Shown here piece by piece: positions 37,199-47,123 of a stretch of DNA of 64,000 nucleotides. Under the pieces are notes generated by a model, which was given only the letters and a program-made list of their open reading frames with translations, had not been told where the DNA came from and searched no databases. The number at the start of each line of letters is the position of its first letter. The first letter of the stretch is position 1. Source of the DNA: Rhodothermus marinus DSM 4252 (GTDB lineage Bacteria; Bacteroidota; Rhodothermia; Rhodothermales; Rhodothermaceae); contig NC_013501.1 of NCBI RefSeq assembly GCF_000024845.1, positions 1,492,001 to 1,556,000 of the forward strand, given 5' to 3'. Position numbers and translations under genes: made by a program.

Positions 37199-38431
37199 AT
37201 GAAGCCCATGACGGATCGTTCCGCCCTGCTGTCGTCGCTGGAAGCGCGGCTGGCCACGCGTGTGCGCGTCGTACCGCCCAGCGGCATTCGGCGCTTTTTC
37301 GAGATTGCCGCCACCATGGAAGACGTGATCTCGCTGGGCATCGGCGAGCCGGATTTCGTCTCGCCGCCGGCGGCCATCGAAGCGGCGATCGCCTCACTGC
37401 GAGCCGGACAGACCGGCTATACGGCCAACGCCGGCCTGATGGAGCTCCGGGAAGCCATTGCCGAAGAGCTGGCCCGACGCTACGGTGTGCACTACGATCC
37501 GGCGCGCGAGATTCTCGTCACCGTCGGCGTGGCCGAGGGCATCCAGCTGGCCATGCTGGCGCTGGTGGAGCCGGGCGACGAGGTGCTCATTCCGGAACCC
37601 TGCTTTGTTTCGTACGGACCGACCGCCGTGTTTGCCGGTGGCCGGGTGGTCTACGTACCGACCTCGGTGGAGAACGACTTCCAGGTGACGGCCGCCGATC
37701 TGGAGCCCTACATCACGCCGCGCACGAAGGTGCTCATGATCGGCTACCCGAACAATCCGACCGGGGCCGTGCTGCGGCGCAGGACGATGGAGGAGATCGG
37801 CGAGCTGGTGGTCAAGCATGATCTGTTTGTCATTTCGGACGAAATCTACGATCGGCTGATTTACGGGCGCGCCTACGAGGAGGGGCACGTGTGCGTGCCG
37901 TCGATCCCGGGACTCCGGGAGCGCACCGTGCTGCTGGGCGGCTTTTCCAAGGACTATGCGATGACGGGCTGGCGGATCGGCTATGCCTGCGCGCCTGAGC
38001 CCATTCTGAAGGCGATGTACAAGCTGCACCAGTACATCGTGATGAGTGCGCCGACGATGGGGCAGGTGGCCGCCCTGGCGGCGCTGCGAGAGGCGCAGGA
38101 CGATGTGGAGCGGATGCGCCGGGCCTACGACGAGCGGCGCCGCGTGATTGTGGATGGTCTGCGCGCGGCCGGATTGCCCACGTTCGAGCCGGAGGGCGCC
38201 TTCTACTGCTTCCCGGACGTTCGTCCGACCGGACTGAGTTCCGAGGAGTTCGCGCAGCGGTTGCTGCAGGAAGAACGGGTGGCCGTGGTGCCGGGCGACG
38301 CGTTCGGTCCCAGCGGGGCGGGGTATGTGCGTTGTTCGTACGCCACGTCGCTGGAGAACATCCGGGAGGCGGTGCGGCGGATTCAGCGGTTTGTGGCGCG
38401 CGTGAAGGAGGAGCGTCGGGTGGAAACCTGA
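37199..38431 (+). CDS. Class I/II pyridoxal-phosphate aminotransferase
   Basis: A 410-aa PLP-dependent aminotransferase of the aspartate-aminotransferase-like (MalY/AspC-type fold I) group. The motifs are GIGEPDF, the cofactor Asn/Asp region YPNNPTGAVLRR, ISDEIYDRLIY, the PLP lysine in GGFSKDYAMTGWRIGY and the substrate arginine in GYVRCSYATS. The ATG at 37199 (MKPMTDRS) is preferred; longer frames begin inside the divergent gene. Substrate is not determinable. Its 3' end is very rich in G over C. Confidence 0.92.
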   Translation: MKPMTDRSALLSSLEARLATRVRVVPPSGIRRFFEIAATMEDVISLGIGEPDFVSPPAAIEAAIASLRAGQTGYTANAGLMELREAIAEELARRYGVHYDPAREILVTVGVAEGIQLAMLALVEPGDEVLIPEPCFVSYGPTAVFAGGRVVYVPTSVENDFQVTAADLEPYITPRTKVLMIGYPNNPTGAVLRRRTMEEIGELVVKHDLFVISDEIYDRLIYGRAYEEGHVCVPSIPGLRERTVLLGGFSKDYAMTGWRIGYACAPEPILKAMYKLHQYIVMSAPTMGQVAALAALREAQDDVERMRRAYDERRRVIVDGLRAAGLPTFEPEGAFYCFPDVRPTGLSSEEFAQRLLQEERVAVVPGDAFGPSGAGYVRCSYATSLENIREAVRRIQRFVARVKEERRVET

Positions 38432-38488
38432 GCGGGCGGTTGTCGTTGCCAGAGCCGCCTTGTAGGAAGGCATTGAGTCGAACAAAAA

Positions 38489-38504
38489 TCCGTTATTGCA
38501 ATGC
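38489..38504 (+). repeat. 16-bp motif copy A, over the prfB start codon
   Basis: TCCGTTATTGCAATGC, with the prfB ATG at positions 13-15 of the motif. Identity with copy B extends further left (AACAAAA) and to one more base on the right. The exact core occurs at 52311-52326 and 54252-54267 as well. Confidence 0.75.
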
Positions 38505-39617
38505 AGGAAAAAATTCAAAGCCTGTTAGAGCGTGTGGACACGCTCGGGAGGTTTCTTTGACATCCCCGGGCGTAAAGAGAAAATCGCGAAGCTGAACGAG
38601 GAGCGCCTGGCGCCGGGCTTCTGGGACAACCCGGAGCGGGCGCGTGAGGTCGAAAAGCAAATCGCCGAAGAAGAGTCCTGGGTGGCGGCGTGGGAGCAGC
38701 TGCGTCGCCAGGCCGATGATGTACAGACGCTGCTGGAACTCCAGCAGGAGGAGCCCGACGCGAACCTGGAAGAAGAGATCGCGCGGGAAGTGGCCCGCCT
38801 GGAGCAGCAGCTCGACGAGCTGGAGCTGCGCAGCCTGCTGACCGATCCCGACGACCACCGGAACGCCATCCTGACCATTCATCCGGGGGCCGGCGGGACG
38901 GAAAGCCAGGACTGGGCCGAAATGCTCCTGCGCATGTACACGCGCTGGGGCGAACGACACGGCTACGACGTGGAGCTGCTCGAATACCAGGCGGGCGACG
39001 TGGCCGGCATCAAGAGCGCCACGCTGCGCATTGCCGGACCCTACGCCTACGGCTACCTGAAGGGAGAATCCGGCGTGCACCGGCTGGTGCGCATCTCGCC
39101 GTTCGATGCGAGCGGCCGACGCCATACGTCCTTTGCCAGCGTGTTCGTCTATCCGGAGATCGACGACTCGATTGAGGTCGACATCCGGCCCGACGAGATC
39201 GAAATGCAGACGTTTCGCAGCGGTGGAAAAGGCGGACAGAACGTCAACAAAGTGGAAACGGGCGTCCGCCTGATCTGGCACGGCAAGCTCTCGAACGGTG
39301 AGGAGGCCAGAGTCGTGGCCGAGTGCACCGAAGAACGCAGCCAGCTTCAGAACCGGCAGCGGGCGCTCACCATGCTCAAAAGCCGGATCTACCAGCTGGA
39401 GCGGGAGATCCGCGAGGCCGAAAAGCGCAAGCGGGAGTCCCAGAAGAAAAAGATCGAGTGGGGGAGTCAGATTCGTTCCTACGTTTTCCAGCCCTACACG
39501 ATGGTCAACGACCATCGCACCGAAACGAAAGTGACGGACGTCCAGGCTGTCATGGACGGTGACCTGGACCCGTTCATCCGGGCCTACCTGCTGTCGCAGG
39601 TGAACGAAGCCGCCTGA
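38501..39617 (+). CDS. prfB: Peptide chain release factor 2 (with programmed +1 frameshift)
   Basis: Release factor 2, recognising UGA and UAA; about 371 aa after frameshifting. Translation starts at the ATG at 38501 ([19 protein letters not shown]), meets an in-frame TGA at 38558-38560, and continues in the +1 frame from GAC at 38559. The second frame carries the full protein, with the catalytic GGQ in [20 protein letters not shown]. The RF2 codon-specific loop region lies in [21 protein letters not shown]. The nadB gene follows after 1 bp. Confidence 0.95.
38546..38561 (+). promoter_or_regulatory. prfB programmed +1 frameshift site
   Basis: GGGAGG TTT CTT TGA C: an internal Shine-Dalgarno (GGGAGG, 38546-38551) lies 3 bases before the slippery CTT TGA C. 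This matches the arrangement known from E. coli prfB, where scarce RF2 lets the ribosome slip +1 past UGA. It provides autoregulation. Confidence 0.93.
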
Positions 39618-39618
39618 A

Positions 39619-41220
39619 ATGCCCGAGCGTTATCAGTTCGATTTTCTGGTCATCGGTAGTGGCATTGCCGGCCTGACGTTCGCGCTGCGCGTGGCCGATC
39701 ACGGCTCGGTCGCCATCGTCACGAAAAAAGAAAGCGTCGAGTCGAACACGAACTACGCGCAGGGCGGCATTGCGGCCGTCATGGACGCGGCCGATTCGTT
39801 CGAACAGCACGTGCAGGATACGCTCGAAGCCGGGGCCGGCCTGTGCGACCGCGAGGTGGTGGAAACGGTCGTGCGGGAAGGGCCCGAACGGGTGCGTGAA
39901 CTGATGGCGCTCGGGGCACAGTTCACCCGCGAAAACGGCCGGCTGCATCTGGGGCGTGAGGGCGGCCACTCCCGGAATCGCATCGTGCACGCCGCCGACG
40001 CGACCGGCCGCGAGGTCGAGCGGGCGCTGCTGGCGCGCGTGCGCGCCCACCCGAACATTCACATCTTCGAGTACCATTATGCGGTTGATCTGATCACCGA
40101 GCATCATCTCGGCCAGTACGTCTCGCGGTTGCGTCCCGACATCCACTGCTTCGGGGCGTACGTGCTGGACGAGCGGGCCGACGTGGTGCATACGTTTCTG
40201 GCGAAGGCCACCCTGCTGGCCACGGGCGGTTCCGGGCAGGTCTACCTGCATACCACGAACCCGCCGGTGGCCACGGGCGACGGGGTGGCCATGGCCTATC
40301 GGGCCAAGGCCCGCGTGGCCAACATGGAATTCATTCAGTTTCACCCGACCACGCTTTTCTACCCCGACGGTCCCAAGGAACGCTCGTTTCTGATCAGCGA
40401 AGCGGTGCGGGGTGAGGGAGCCCGGCTCTACAACCTGGCCGGCGAGCGCTTCATGCCGAAGTATGACCCGCGGGCCGAGCTGGCGCCGCGCGACATTGTG
40501 GCGCGCGCCATCGACGACCAGCTCAAGCGGCGCGGCGATCCGCACGTCTGGCTGGACATCTCGCACCGGCCGGCCGAGGAAATCAAACGCCGCTTCCCGA
40601 ACATCTACCGGACGCTGCTCGACTACGGCATCGACATGACACAGCAGCCCATTCCGGTCGTGCCGGCCGCGCACTACCAGTGTGGTGGCGTACTGACCGA
40701 CCTGCACGGTCGCACCACGATTCATGGTCTGTACGCAGCCGGCGAGGTAGCCTGTACGGGACTGCACGGCGCCAACCGACTGGCCAGCAACTCGCTGCTG
40801 GAGGCGCTCGTCTTTGCCCGACGGGCGGCCGAAGACGCCGTGCAGTACATCCAGACGCAGACGTGGCGTACGGACGTGCCGGACTGGGACGACCGGGGCA
40901 CCGAGCGCCCGCAGGAATGGGTGCTCATCGCGCACAACCGGGACGAGCTGCGGCGCATCATGTGGGACTACGTGGGCATCGTGCGCTCGCAGCTTCGTCT
41001 GGAGCGGGCCCTGCGCCGCACCCGACTGCTCTACGAAGAAACCGAGGACTTCTACCGTCGCGCCCGACTCTCGCCGGGGCTGTGTGAACTGCGTAACATG
41101 ATCGCCGTGGCTTACCTGATCATTCGCAGCGCTCTGATGCGCCGCGAGAGCCGCGGCTTGCACTACATGCTCGACTATCCGGAGCCCGTCGAGAGCGAGC
41201 GCCGGCCCACGCTGGTCTGA
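39619..41220 (+). CDS. nadB: L-aspartate oxidase
   Basis: First enzyme of de novo NAD synthesis, oxidising L-aspartate to iminoaspartate with FAD; 533 aa. The FAD-binding [15 protein letters not shown], the family motif [40 protein letters not shown] and the active-site region FHPTTLF are present, with [10 protein letters not shown] and [19 protein letters not shown] near the end. nadA and nadC are not nearby. It is coupled to prfB (1-bp gap). Confidence 0.95.
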   Translation: MPERYQFDFLVIGSGIAGLTFALRVADHGSVAIVTKKESVESNTNYAQGGIAAVMDAADSFEQHVQDTLEAGAGLCDREVVETVVREGPERVRELMALGAQFTRENGRLHLGREGGHSRNRIVHAADATGREVERALLARVRAHPNIHIFEYHYAVDLITEHHLGQYVSRLRPDIHCFGAYVLDERADVVHTFLAKATLLATGGSGQVYLHTTNPPVATGDGVAMAYRAKARVANMEFIQFHPTTLFYPDGPKERSFLISEAVRGEGARLYNLAGERFMPKYDPRAELAPRDIVARAIDDQLKRRGDPHVWLDISHRPAEEIKRRFPNIYRTLLDYGIDMTQQPIPVVPAAHYQCGGVLTDLHGRTTIHGLYAAGEVACTGLHGANRLASNSLLEALVFARRAAEDAVQYIQTQTWRTDVPDWDDRGTERPQEWVLIAHNRDELRRIMWDYVGIVRSQLRLERALRRTRLLYEETEDFYRRARLSPGLCELRNMIAVAYLIIRSALMRRESRGLHYMLDYPEPVESERRPTLV

Positions 41221-41306
41221 GGAACCCGTTTTTGAAGCCGTCGTTTATGCCGTCGGGAGTGAGCGGGTTGTGAAGTCGCCTCCACGGAACGGAGTCGGTG
41301 TGCATG

Positions 41307-41334
41307 AAAAGGGGGGCTCAGGCCGCCCTTTTTT
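41307..41334 (+). terminator. Terminator after nadB
   Basis: AAAAGGG-G-GGC pairs with GCC-G-CCCTTTT (one G-G mismatch) around TCAG and ends in six Ts. It is the first of two tandem terminator-like hairpins. Confidence 0.7.
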
Positions 41335-41355
41335 CGTTCAATCCGCTCAGGTAGT

Positions 41356-41388
41356 AACGCCCGGCCGTCCGTGGTGCGGGCGTTTTTT
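41356..41388 (+). terminator. Terminator-like hairpin in the rimP-nusA leader
   Basis: AACGCCCG and CGGGCGTT form a perfect 8-bp stem around GCCGTCCGTGGTG and run into six Ts. It ends only 16 bases before the rimP ATG, so any transcript into rimP from upstream must read through it. An attenuation role is possible. Confidence 0.7.
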
Positions 41389-41404
41389 GCAACGAGCGAC
41401 AACC

Positions 41405-41887
41405 ATGACGCAGACGACGCACGGGACGCCGGCGCTGATCGAGCAGATCCGCGCCCGCGTCGAAGAGGTGCTGCAGGGAACGACGTTCTTTCTGATCGAT
41501 GTCGTCGTGCGCGGCCGACGGGGCGCGCACGTGGTCGAGATTTTCATCGACGGAGATCGTGGTCCCTCGCTTCGGGACCTGGAGCAGCTGAGCCGGGAGA
41601 TCGGCTTTCTGCTCGACAGCGACGACCTGTTGCCCGGCCCGTACACGCTCAACGTGTCGTCGCCGGGCGTCGATCGGCCACTGGTGCATCCCCGCCAGTA
41701 TCCCAAGCACGTAGGGCGGGAGCTGGAGGTGAAACTGGTGGCCGTCGCCGATGCGCCGGCCGAGCGACTGCGTGGGACGTTGCAGCGCGCCGATGCCGAG
41801 GCGATCGAACTGCGACTTCCCGACGGGTCGCAGCGCCGGCTGCGCTATGAGGAAATTCAATCGGCCCGCGTCTGCCTGCCCTGGTAA
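41405..41887 (+). CDS. rimP: Ribosome maturation factor RimP
   Basis: A 30S assembly factor of 160 aa. The N-terminal alpha-beta domain (FLIDVVVRGRRGAHVVEIFIDGD, then LEQLSREIGFLLD) is followed by the LNVSSPGVDRPLVHPRQYPKHVGRE signature and an SH3-like C-terminal domain. The ATG at 41405 was chosen because family members begin shortly before the first strand. First gene of the nusA-infB cluster, 30 bp before nusA. Confidence 0.95.
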   Translation: MTQTTHGTPALIEQIRARVEEVLQGTTFFLIDVVVRGRRGAHVVEIFIDGDRGPSLRDLEQLSREIGFLLDSDDLLPGPYTLNVSSPGVDRPLVHPRQYPKHVGRELEVKLVAVADAPAERLRGTLQRADAEAIELRLPDGSQRRLRYEEIQSARVCLPW

Positions 41888-41917
41888 GGCGGGCCCCAAG
41901 ACCATGACAGGTGAGCC

Positions 41918-43183
41918 ATGCAGAACAGCGAGCTGGTATCTTCCTTTGCGGAAATCGCGCACTCGAAGGGAATCGACCGGGATACGCTCCAGCTGATCGT
42001 GGAGGACGTCTTCCGGGCCATGATCCGGAAGCGTTACGGCTCGGACGAAGCGTTCGAGATCATCTTCAACCCGGATCATGGCGACATCCAGATCCTCCAC
42101 ATCCGGGAAGTCGTGCCCGACTGGGAGCTGGAAGACCCGGTCACGCAGATTGAGCTGAGCGAAGCGCGCAAGATCGACCCCGATTTTGAGGTCGGCGATG
42201 AGGTAGCCAGCGAGGTGAACATCGCCGAGTTCGGTCGGCGGGCCATCATGACCGCGCGCCAGACCTTCAGCCAGCGTATTCGCGATTTGGAGAAGGAAAA
42301 AATCTATCAGGAATATTCCGAACTGATCGGCGAGATCGTCGTCGGCGAAATCTATCAGATTCGCCGGCGCGAGGTGCTGGTCATGCACAACCGCACGGAG
42401 CTGATTCTACCGCGCGAGGAGCAGATCCCGCGCGATCGTTACCGCAAGGGCGACACGCTCCGGGCGATCGTCAAAGAGGTGCGTCGTGAGGCGGGCGGTG
42501 CGCCGCAGGTGATCATCAGCCGGGCCGATCCGGTCTTCCTGGAGCGGCTGCTGGAGCTCGAAGTGCCCGAAATCGAAGAGGGGATCGTAGAGGTCAAGAA
42601 GATCGTGCGGGAGCCCGGCGAGCGCGCCAAGGTGGCCGTCGTCAGCCACGACGAGCGGGTGGACCCAGTGGGCGCCTGCGTGGGTCTGCGGGGGAACCGG
42701 ATCCATGCCATCGTGCGCGAACTCTCCAACGAGAACATCGACGTCATCGAGTGGTCCGACGACCCCCGGGAGCTGATCAAGCGGGCGCTGACGCCGGCCA
42801 GACCGCTTTCGGTCACGTTGAACGAAGAGGCCAACCCGCCGCGTGCCAAGGTGGTCGTGCGGGCCGACGAGGTCAGCCAGGCCATCGGGCGGGGCGGGGT
42901 CAACATCCGGCTGGCCTCGCGGCTGACCGGCTATGAACTGGACGTCTACCGGGAAATCCGCCCCGACGAAGAGGATATCGAAATCGAAGAGTTTGCCGAC
43001 GAGTTGGACGAAGAGATCATCGCGCGGCTGCGCGAGATCGGTTGCGATACGGCCCGGGCCGTGCTCGACCTTTCGGTCGAAGAGCTGATGCGGCGCTCCG
43101 GGCTCGATGCCGAAACCGCGCGGCGCGTGATGCATGTCATTCGTTCGGAATTTGAAGAAGACGAAGAAGAACTGGAAGGCTGA
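41918..43183 (+). CDS. nusA: Transcription termination/antitermination factor NusA
   Basis: Binds RNA polymerase and RNA to control pausing, termination and antitermination; 421 aa. An N-terminal polymerase-binding domain (about 1-130) precedes the S1 domain, KH1 and KH2 ([21 protein letters not shown] and [21 protein letters not shown]), and a short helix-hairpin-helix end ([17 protein letters not shown]). E. coli-type repeats of acidic domains at the C-terminus are absent, as in many bacteria. Confidence 0.96.
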   Translation: MQNSELVSSFAEIAHSKGIDRDTLQLIVEDVFRAMIRKRYGSDEAFEIIFNPDHGDIQILHIREVVPDWELEDPVTQIELSEARKIDPDFEVGDEVASEVNIAEFGRRAIMTARQTFSQRIRDLEKEKIYQEYSELIGEIVVGEIYQIRRREVLVMHNRTELILPREEQIPRDRYRKGDTLRAIVKEVRREAGGAPQVIISRADPVFLERLLELEVPEIEEGIVEVKKIVREPGERAKVAVVSHDERVDPVGACVGLRGNRIHAIVRELSNENIDVIEWSDDPRELIKRALTPARPLSVTLNEEANPPRAKVVVRADEVSQAIGRGGVNIRLASRLTGYELDVYREIRPDEEDIEIEEFADELDEEIIARLREIGCDTARAVLDLSVEELMRRSGLDAETARRVMHVIRSEFEEDEEELEG

Positions 43184-43215
43184 ACGCCGATCGCAGGAGG
43201 ACGCAACAGGCGCTT

Positions 43216-45990
43216 ATGGCAAAGAAGTTCAAAATCCGGCTGTTCAAGCTAGCGCGTGAGCTGAACGTCGGGATCGATACCATCGAGCAGCAGCTCGGAG
43301 AGCTGGGCTATGCCCATGCGCTTTCCGGAAAAGGGGCCAATGCCGTCCTGGAGGACGAAGACGCCTACGAGGCGCTGCTGGAGGCGTTTGCCCACGACCG
43401 GAAGGTGGCGGCCCGGCTGAAAGAATTGCGCGAGGCGCGCGAGGCGGCCGCCCGGGCAGCGAAGGCGGAGGCAGAGGCGGCCGAGGCCGTCGAAGAAGTC
43501 GAAGAGGAAGCCGTTGAAGAAGTGCCGGCTTCAGCGTCGGCCGCCGAAGAGACCGAGCAGGAAGCTGCGGAAACGGCCGTCGAAGAAGCCACCGGGGAGC
43601 CGGAGGTTGAAGCGCCTGCTGCGTCTGATGAAGCGGTGGAGGCGGAGGAGGTCGCCGAGGAGGTCTCGGCCGAGCCCACACCTGCCCCTGAGCAGGAAGA
43701 AGAAGTGGAGGCGGTGGCAACAGCGGCTGCGACGGAGGAATCCGAGGCGGAGGTCGAGGCATCTGAGCCCGAAACGCCTGCGGCGGCCGAAGCCGAAGCG
43801 GCTCCGACGGAAGAGGCCCCTGAGTCCGCTGCGGAAGAAAAGAAAGAAGAGGACGAGGTGATCCGGGCGCAGGTGGTGCTCCAGGGGGCCAAGGTCGTCG
43901 GCAAAATCGACCTGTCGAAAGTCGAAGACGACGATACGCGGTCCGGTAAGCGCAAACGCAAACGCAAACGCAAAGCGAAGCCTGCGCCAGACGAAGAAGT
44001 GGTCAAAGTAGCCGTCGAGGACGAGGAGGAGGAAAAAACACGAAGCAAACGCAAACGCAAGCGCAAGCGGATTCGCCGCGTCGACGAGGAGGAAGTCGAA
44101 CAGTCGCTGCAGGAGACGCTTCGTGAGCTGGAGCAGGGCGTCAGCCGCATACGTCAGCGCCGGCGCCGTGAACGGCGTGAACGTCATGCGCAGGAACGGG
44201 AACGGGAGGCATTGCGGGAAGCGCAGGAAGCCCGCAAACTCCGGGTGACGGAGTATATCTCGGTGGGTGAGCTGGCCGAGTTGATGGGGGTCGAGGTCAG
44301 CGAAGTGATCTCGACGCTCTTCAATGCGGGGATGATCGTCTCCATCAACCAGCGGCTCGACGCCGACACGATCCAGTTCGTGGCCGATGAATTCGGCTAC
44401 GAGGTCGAATTCATCACCGACTACAACGAGCTGGAGATAGAAATCCCGGAGGATCGACCGGAAGATCTGCAGCCGCGGGCACCCATCGTCACGGTGATGG
44501 GGCACGTCGATCACGGCAAGACATCGCTTCTGGACTACATCCGCAAGACGAACGTGGTGGCCGGCGAGGCCGGGGGCATCACGCAGCACATCGGCGCCTA
44601 CCACGTGGAGCTGCCGGACGGTCGGTACATCACCTTCCTGGACACGCCGGGGCACGAAGCCTTCACGGCCATGCGTGCCCGCGGCGCCAAGGTGACGGAC
44701 ATCGTGATCCTGGTGGTGGCGGCCGACGACGGCGTGATGCCGCAGACGATCGAGGCCATCAACCACGCCAAAGCGGCCGGCGTGCCCATCGTGGTGGCCG
44801 TCACCAAGATCGACAAACCCGAGGCCAATCCGCAGCGCGTCCTCCAGCAACTGGCCGAGCACGGCGTGCTGGTCGAGCAGTACGGCGGTCAGGTGCAGTG
44901 CGCCTTCGTTTCGGCCAAGACCGGCGAGGGGGTCGATGACCTGCTCGAAAAGGTCCTGCTGGAGGCCGAGTTGCACGATCTGAAGGCGAACCCGAACCGC
45001 CCGGCCGTCGGCACCATCATCGAAAGTCGCGTGGAGAAAGGACGCGGCAACGTGGCCACCGTGCTGGTGCAGAACGGGACGCTCCGCGTGGGCGACCCCT
45101 TCGTGGCCGGCGTGACGAGTGGCCGCGTGCGGGCGATGTTCGACGAGCGGGGCAACCGCGTCGAGGCTGCCGGACCCTCCATTCCGGTGCTGGTGCTCGG
45201 CTTCGACGAACTGCCCGAAGTTGGCGACCAGTTCGTGGTCGTGCCCGACGAAAAAGAAGCAAGGGCGATCGCCCAGAAGCGTCAGCAGATCCGCCGTGAG
45301 CAGATGCTGCGCAAGCAGCGTCGCATCTCGCTCGACGAGATCAGCCGGCGCATGGCGCAGGGCGAGCGCCTGAAGGAGCTCAACCTGATCATCAAAGGTG
45401 ATGTGGCCGGTTCGGTCGAGGCGCTGAGCGACGCGCTCCTGAAGCTCTCGACCGACGAGGTGGCCGTGAACATCATCCACAGCGGCGTCGGCGCCATCAC
45501 CGAAAGCGACGTGATGCTGGCTTCGGCCTCCGACGCCATCATCATCGGCTTCCAGGTGCGTCCCACCAGTAGCGCCCGCCAGCTGGCCGAGCGTGAGCAC
45601 GTGGACATCCGGCTCTACTCGGTCATCTACCAGGCCATCGAAGACGTGCGCGATGCCCTGGAGGGACTGCTGTCGCCCGAAAAGACCGAGCAGATTGTGG
45701 GGGTGGCCGAGGTGCGCGAGACGTTCAAGATCCCGAAGGTCGGTACGGTGGCCGGCTGTCGGGTCCTCGAAGGGCGTATTCGCCGGGGCGACCGCGTGCG
45801 CGTCATCCGCGACGGCGTGGTCATCTACGAAGGCGCGATCTCGTCGCTCAAACGCTTCAAGGAGGACGTGCGAGAGGTGCAGAGCGGCTACGAGTGCGGC
45901 ATGGGTATCGAAAACTTCAACGACATCAAGGTGGGCGACCAGATCGAGGCCTTTGAGATCGTCGAACAGCGGCGCAAACTGGAGGTCTGA
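43216..45990 (+). CDS. infB: Translation initiation factor IF-2
   Basis: The GTPase that brings initiator tRNA to the 30S subunit; 924 aa. An N-terminal helical domain (1-60) leads into a long low-complexity region with Glu/Ala tracts and basic KRKRKRKR clusters (about 75-340). Then IF2-N and the G domain: G1 [10 protein letters not shown]3 DTPGHEAF, G4 as TKID rather than the usual NKID, and G5 SAKTG. Domains II-IV follow. GGAGG lies 15 bases before the ATG. Confidence 0.96.
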   Translation: MAKKFKIRLFKLARELNVGIDTIEQQLGELGYAHALSGKGANAVLEDEDAYEALLEAFAHDRKVAARLKELREAREAAARAAKAEAEAAEAVEEVEEEAVEEVPASASAAEETEQEAAETAVEEATGEPEVEAPAASDEAVEAEEVAEEVSAEPTPAPEQEEEVEAVATAAATEESEAEVEASEPETPAAAEAEAAPTEEAPESAAEEKKEEDEVIRAQVVLQGAKVVGKIDLSKVEDDDTRSGKRKRKRKRKAKPAPDEEVVKVAVEDEEEEKTRSKRKRKRKRIRRVDEEEVEQSLQETLRELEQGVSRIRQRRRRERRERHAQEREREALREAQEARKLRVTEYISVGELAELMGVEVSEVISTLFNAGMIVSINQRLDADTIQFVADEFGYEVEFITDYNELEIEIPEDRPEDLQPRAPIVTVMGHVDHGKTSLLDYIRKTNVVAGEAGGITQHIGAYHVELPDGRYITFLDTPGHEAFTAMRARGAKVTDIVILVVAADDGVMPQTIEAINHAKAAGVPIVVAVTKIDKPEANPQRVLQQLAEHGVLVEQYGGQVQCAFVSAKTGEGVDDLLEKVLLEAELHDLKANPNRPAVGTIIESRVEKGRGNVATVLVQNGTLRVGDPFVAGVTSGRVRAMFDERGNRVEAAGPSIPVLVLGFDELPEVGDQFVVVPDEKEARAIAQKRQQIRREQMLRKQRRISLDEISRRMAQGERLKELNLIIKGDVAGSVEALSDALLKLSTDEVAVNIIHSGVGAITESDVMLASASDAIIIGFQVRPTSSARQLAEREHVDIRLYSVIYQAIEDVRDALEGLLSPEKTEQIVGVAEVRETFKIPKVGTVAGCRVLEGRIRRGDRVRVIRDGVVIYEGAISSLKRFKEDVREVQSGYECGMGIENFNDIKVGDQIEAFEIVEQRRKLEV
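43951..43974 (+). repeat. CGCAAA hexamer repeat (x4) in infB
   Basis: Four perfect tandem CGCAAA units encode alternating Arg-Lys. They sit in the low-complexity linker of IF-2 and could expand or contract without shifting the frame. Confidence 0.9.
44044..44067 (+). repeat. Second CGCAAA/G hexamer repeat (x4) in infB
   Basis: Four near-perfect units (AGCAAA, CGCAAA, CGCAAG, CGCAAG) encode another Lys/Arg cluster, separated from the first by an acidic stretch. Confidence 0.85.
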
Positions 45991-46370
45991 TGAGCAGCAG
46001 CATCCGGGTGCAGCGTGTGGGTAGTTTGCTCAAGCGCGAGCTGGCCGACATCCTGCAGTTTGAATTCGGGGACCAGCTGCCGCCTATGACGACGGTCACC
46101 GACGTGCAGCCCACGCGGGACCTGTCGATCGCCAAAGTGTACGTGAGCATCTATGGTACGCCCGAGCAGAAACGGGCGGCGTTCCGGCGGTTGCAGGAGC
46201 TGACGCCTCAGATCCGTGCGGCACTGGCCCAGCGCATCCGCTACCAGCTCCGCTTCATGCCCGAGCTGCGCTTCGTCCTGGATGAGACCCTGGAGCGGGC
46301 ACAGCGGGTCGAGGAACTGCTGGCGCGCATCCGCGAAGAACGGTCCCGCCGCGAAGATCAGAGTTCCTGA
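45990..46370 (+). CDS. rbfA: Ribosome-binding factor A
   Basis: A 126-aa KH-type protein for 30S maturation and cold adaptation. The start of the family pattern (RVQRVGSLLKRELADILQ) and the core LSIAKVYVSIYG are present, with the C-terminal FVLDETLERAQRVEELLARI. Its ATG shares a base with the infB stop (TGATG), so translation is coupled. Confidence 0.93.
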   Translation: MSSSIRVQRVGSLLKRELADILQFEFGDQLPPMTTVTDVQPTRDLSIAKVYVSIYGTPEQKRAAFRRLQELTPQIRAALAQRIRYQLRFMPELRFVLDETLERAQRVEELLARIREERSRREDQSS

Positions 46371-46373
46371 TCC

Positions 46374-47123
46374 ATGCCCGCTCCGCTGCCGGAGAACCCT
46401 GACGCGCTGGTGTACGGCTATCCCCGGCTGCCCGAGCGATGGGATGCCGCCGTGCTCCTGATCGACAAGCCGAAAGGCATCACCTCCTTTGACGTGATCC
46501 GGCGGCTCCGGAAACTGCTGCGCGTGCGCAAGATCGGACATGCCGGCACGCTCGATCCCATGGCCACCGGCCTGCTGATCTGTTTGATCGGGCGGGCCAC
46601 ACGCTGGATGACGCACTTTATGGCCCAGGAGAAGGAGTACGAGGGTGTCATGCGACTCGGCGAGATCACGCCCTCGTACGACGCCGAAACCGAGGTGGTG
46701 GAGCGCAGGTCCTGGGAACATCTCACCGATGCGGATCTGGAGCGGGTGCGTCATCAATTTGTCGGAGAGATCGTGCAGCAGGTGCCAGCCTATTCGGCCG
46801 TCAAGGTGAAAGGCAAACGCCTGTACGAACAGGCCCGGGCCGGGAAAGCGGTCGAACGCCCGAGTCGGCGCGTGCAGATTTACGCGTTTGAACTGCTGGG
46901 GCGTGACGGGGCCGACGTGGCCTTTCGGGTGCGCTGTTCAAAGGGCACGTACATCCGCAGTCTGGTGCACGACTTCGGGCAGGCGCTGGGGTGCGGCGCT
47001 CATCTCGTCGAACTGCGGCGCACCCGATCGGGACCGTATCGCGTTGAACAGGCCTGGACGCTGGAGGCGCTGGCCGAGGCGCTGCAAGCCCGGACATCAT
47101 CCCAGCCGGAAAGAAAGTCATGA
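46374..47123 (+). CDS. truB: tRNA pseudouridine-55 synthase
   Basis: Makes pseudouridine 55 in the tRNA T-loop; 249 aa. The catalytic Asp is in GHAGTLDPMATGLL, and KPKGITSFDVIRRLR and VPAYSAVKVKGKRLYEQAR are family motifs, with the RCSKGTYIRSLVHDFG C-terminal signature. A PUA domain seems missing, as in shorter bacterial TruB. The stop overlaps the ribF start by 4 bp (ATGA). Confidence 0.95.
   Translation: MPAPLPENPDALVYGYPRLPERWDAAVLLIDKPKGITSFDVIRRLRKLLRVRKIGHAGTLDPMATGLLICLIGRATRWMTHFMAQEKEYEGVMRLGEITPSYDAETEVVERRSWEHLTDADLERVRHQFVGEIVQQVPAYSAVKVKGKRLYEQARAGKAVERPSRRVQIYAFELLGRDGADVAFRVRCSKGTYIRSLVHDFGQALGCGAHLVELRRTRSGPYRVEQAWTLEALAEALQARTSSQPERKS

Noticed and set aside
43951-44067. CRISPR-like array in infB
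   Set aside because: The repeats are 6-bp coding tandem units with no spacers.
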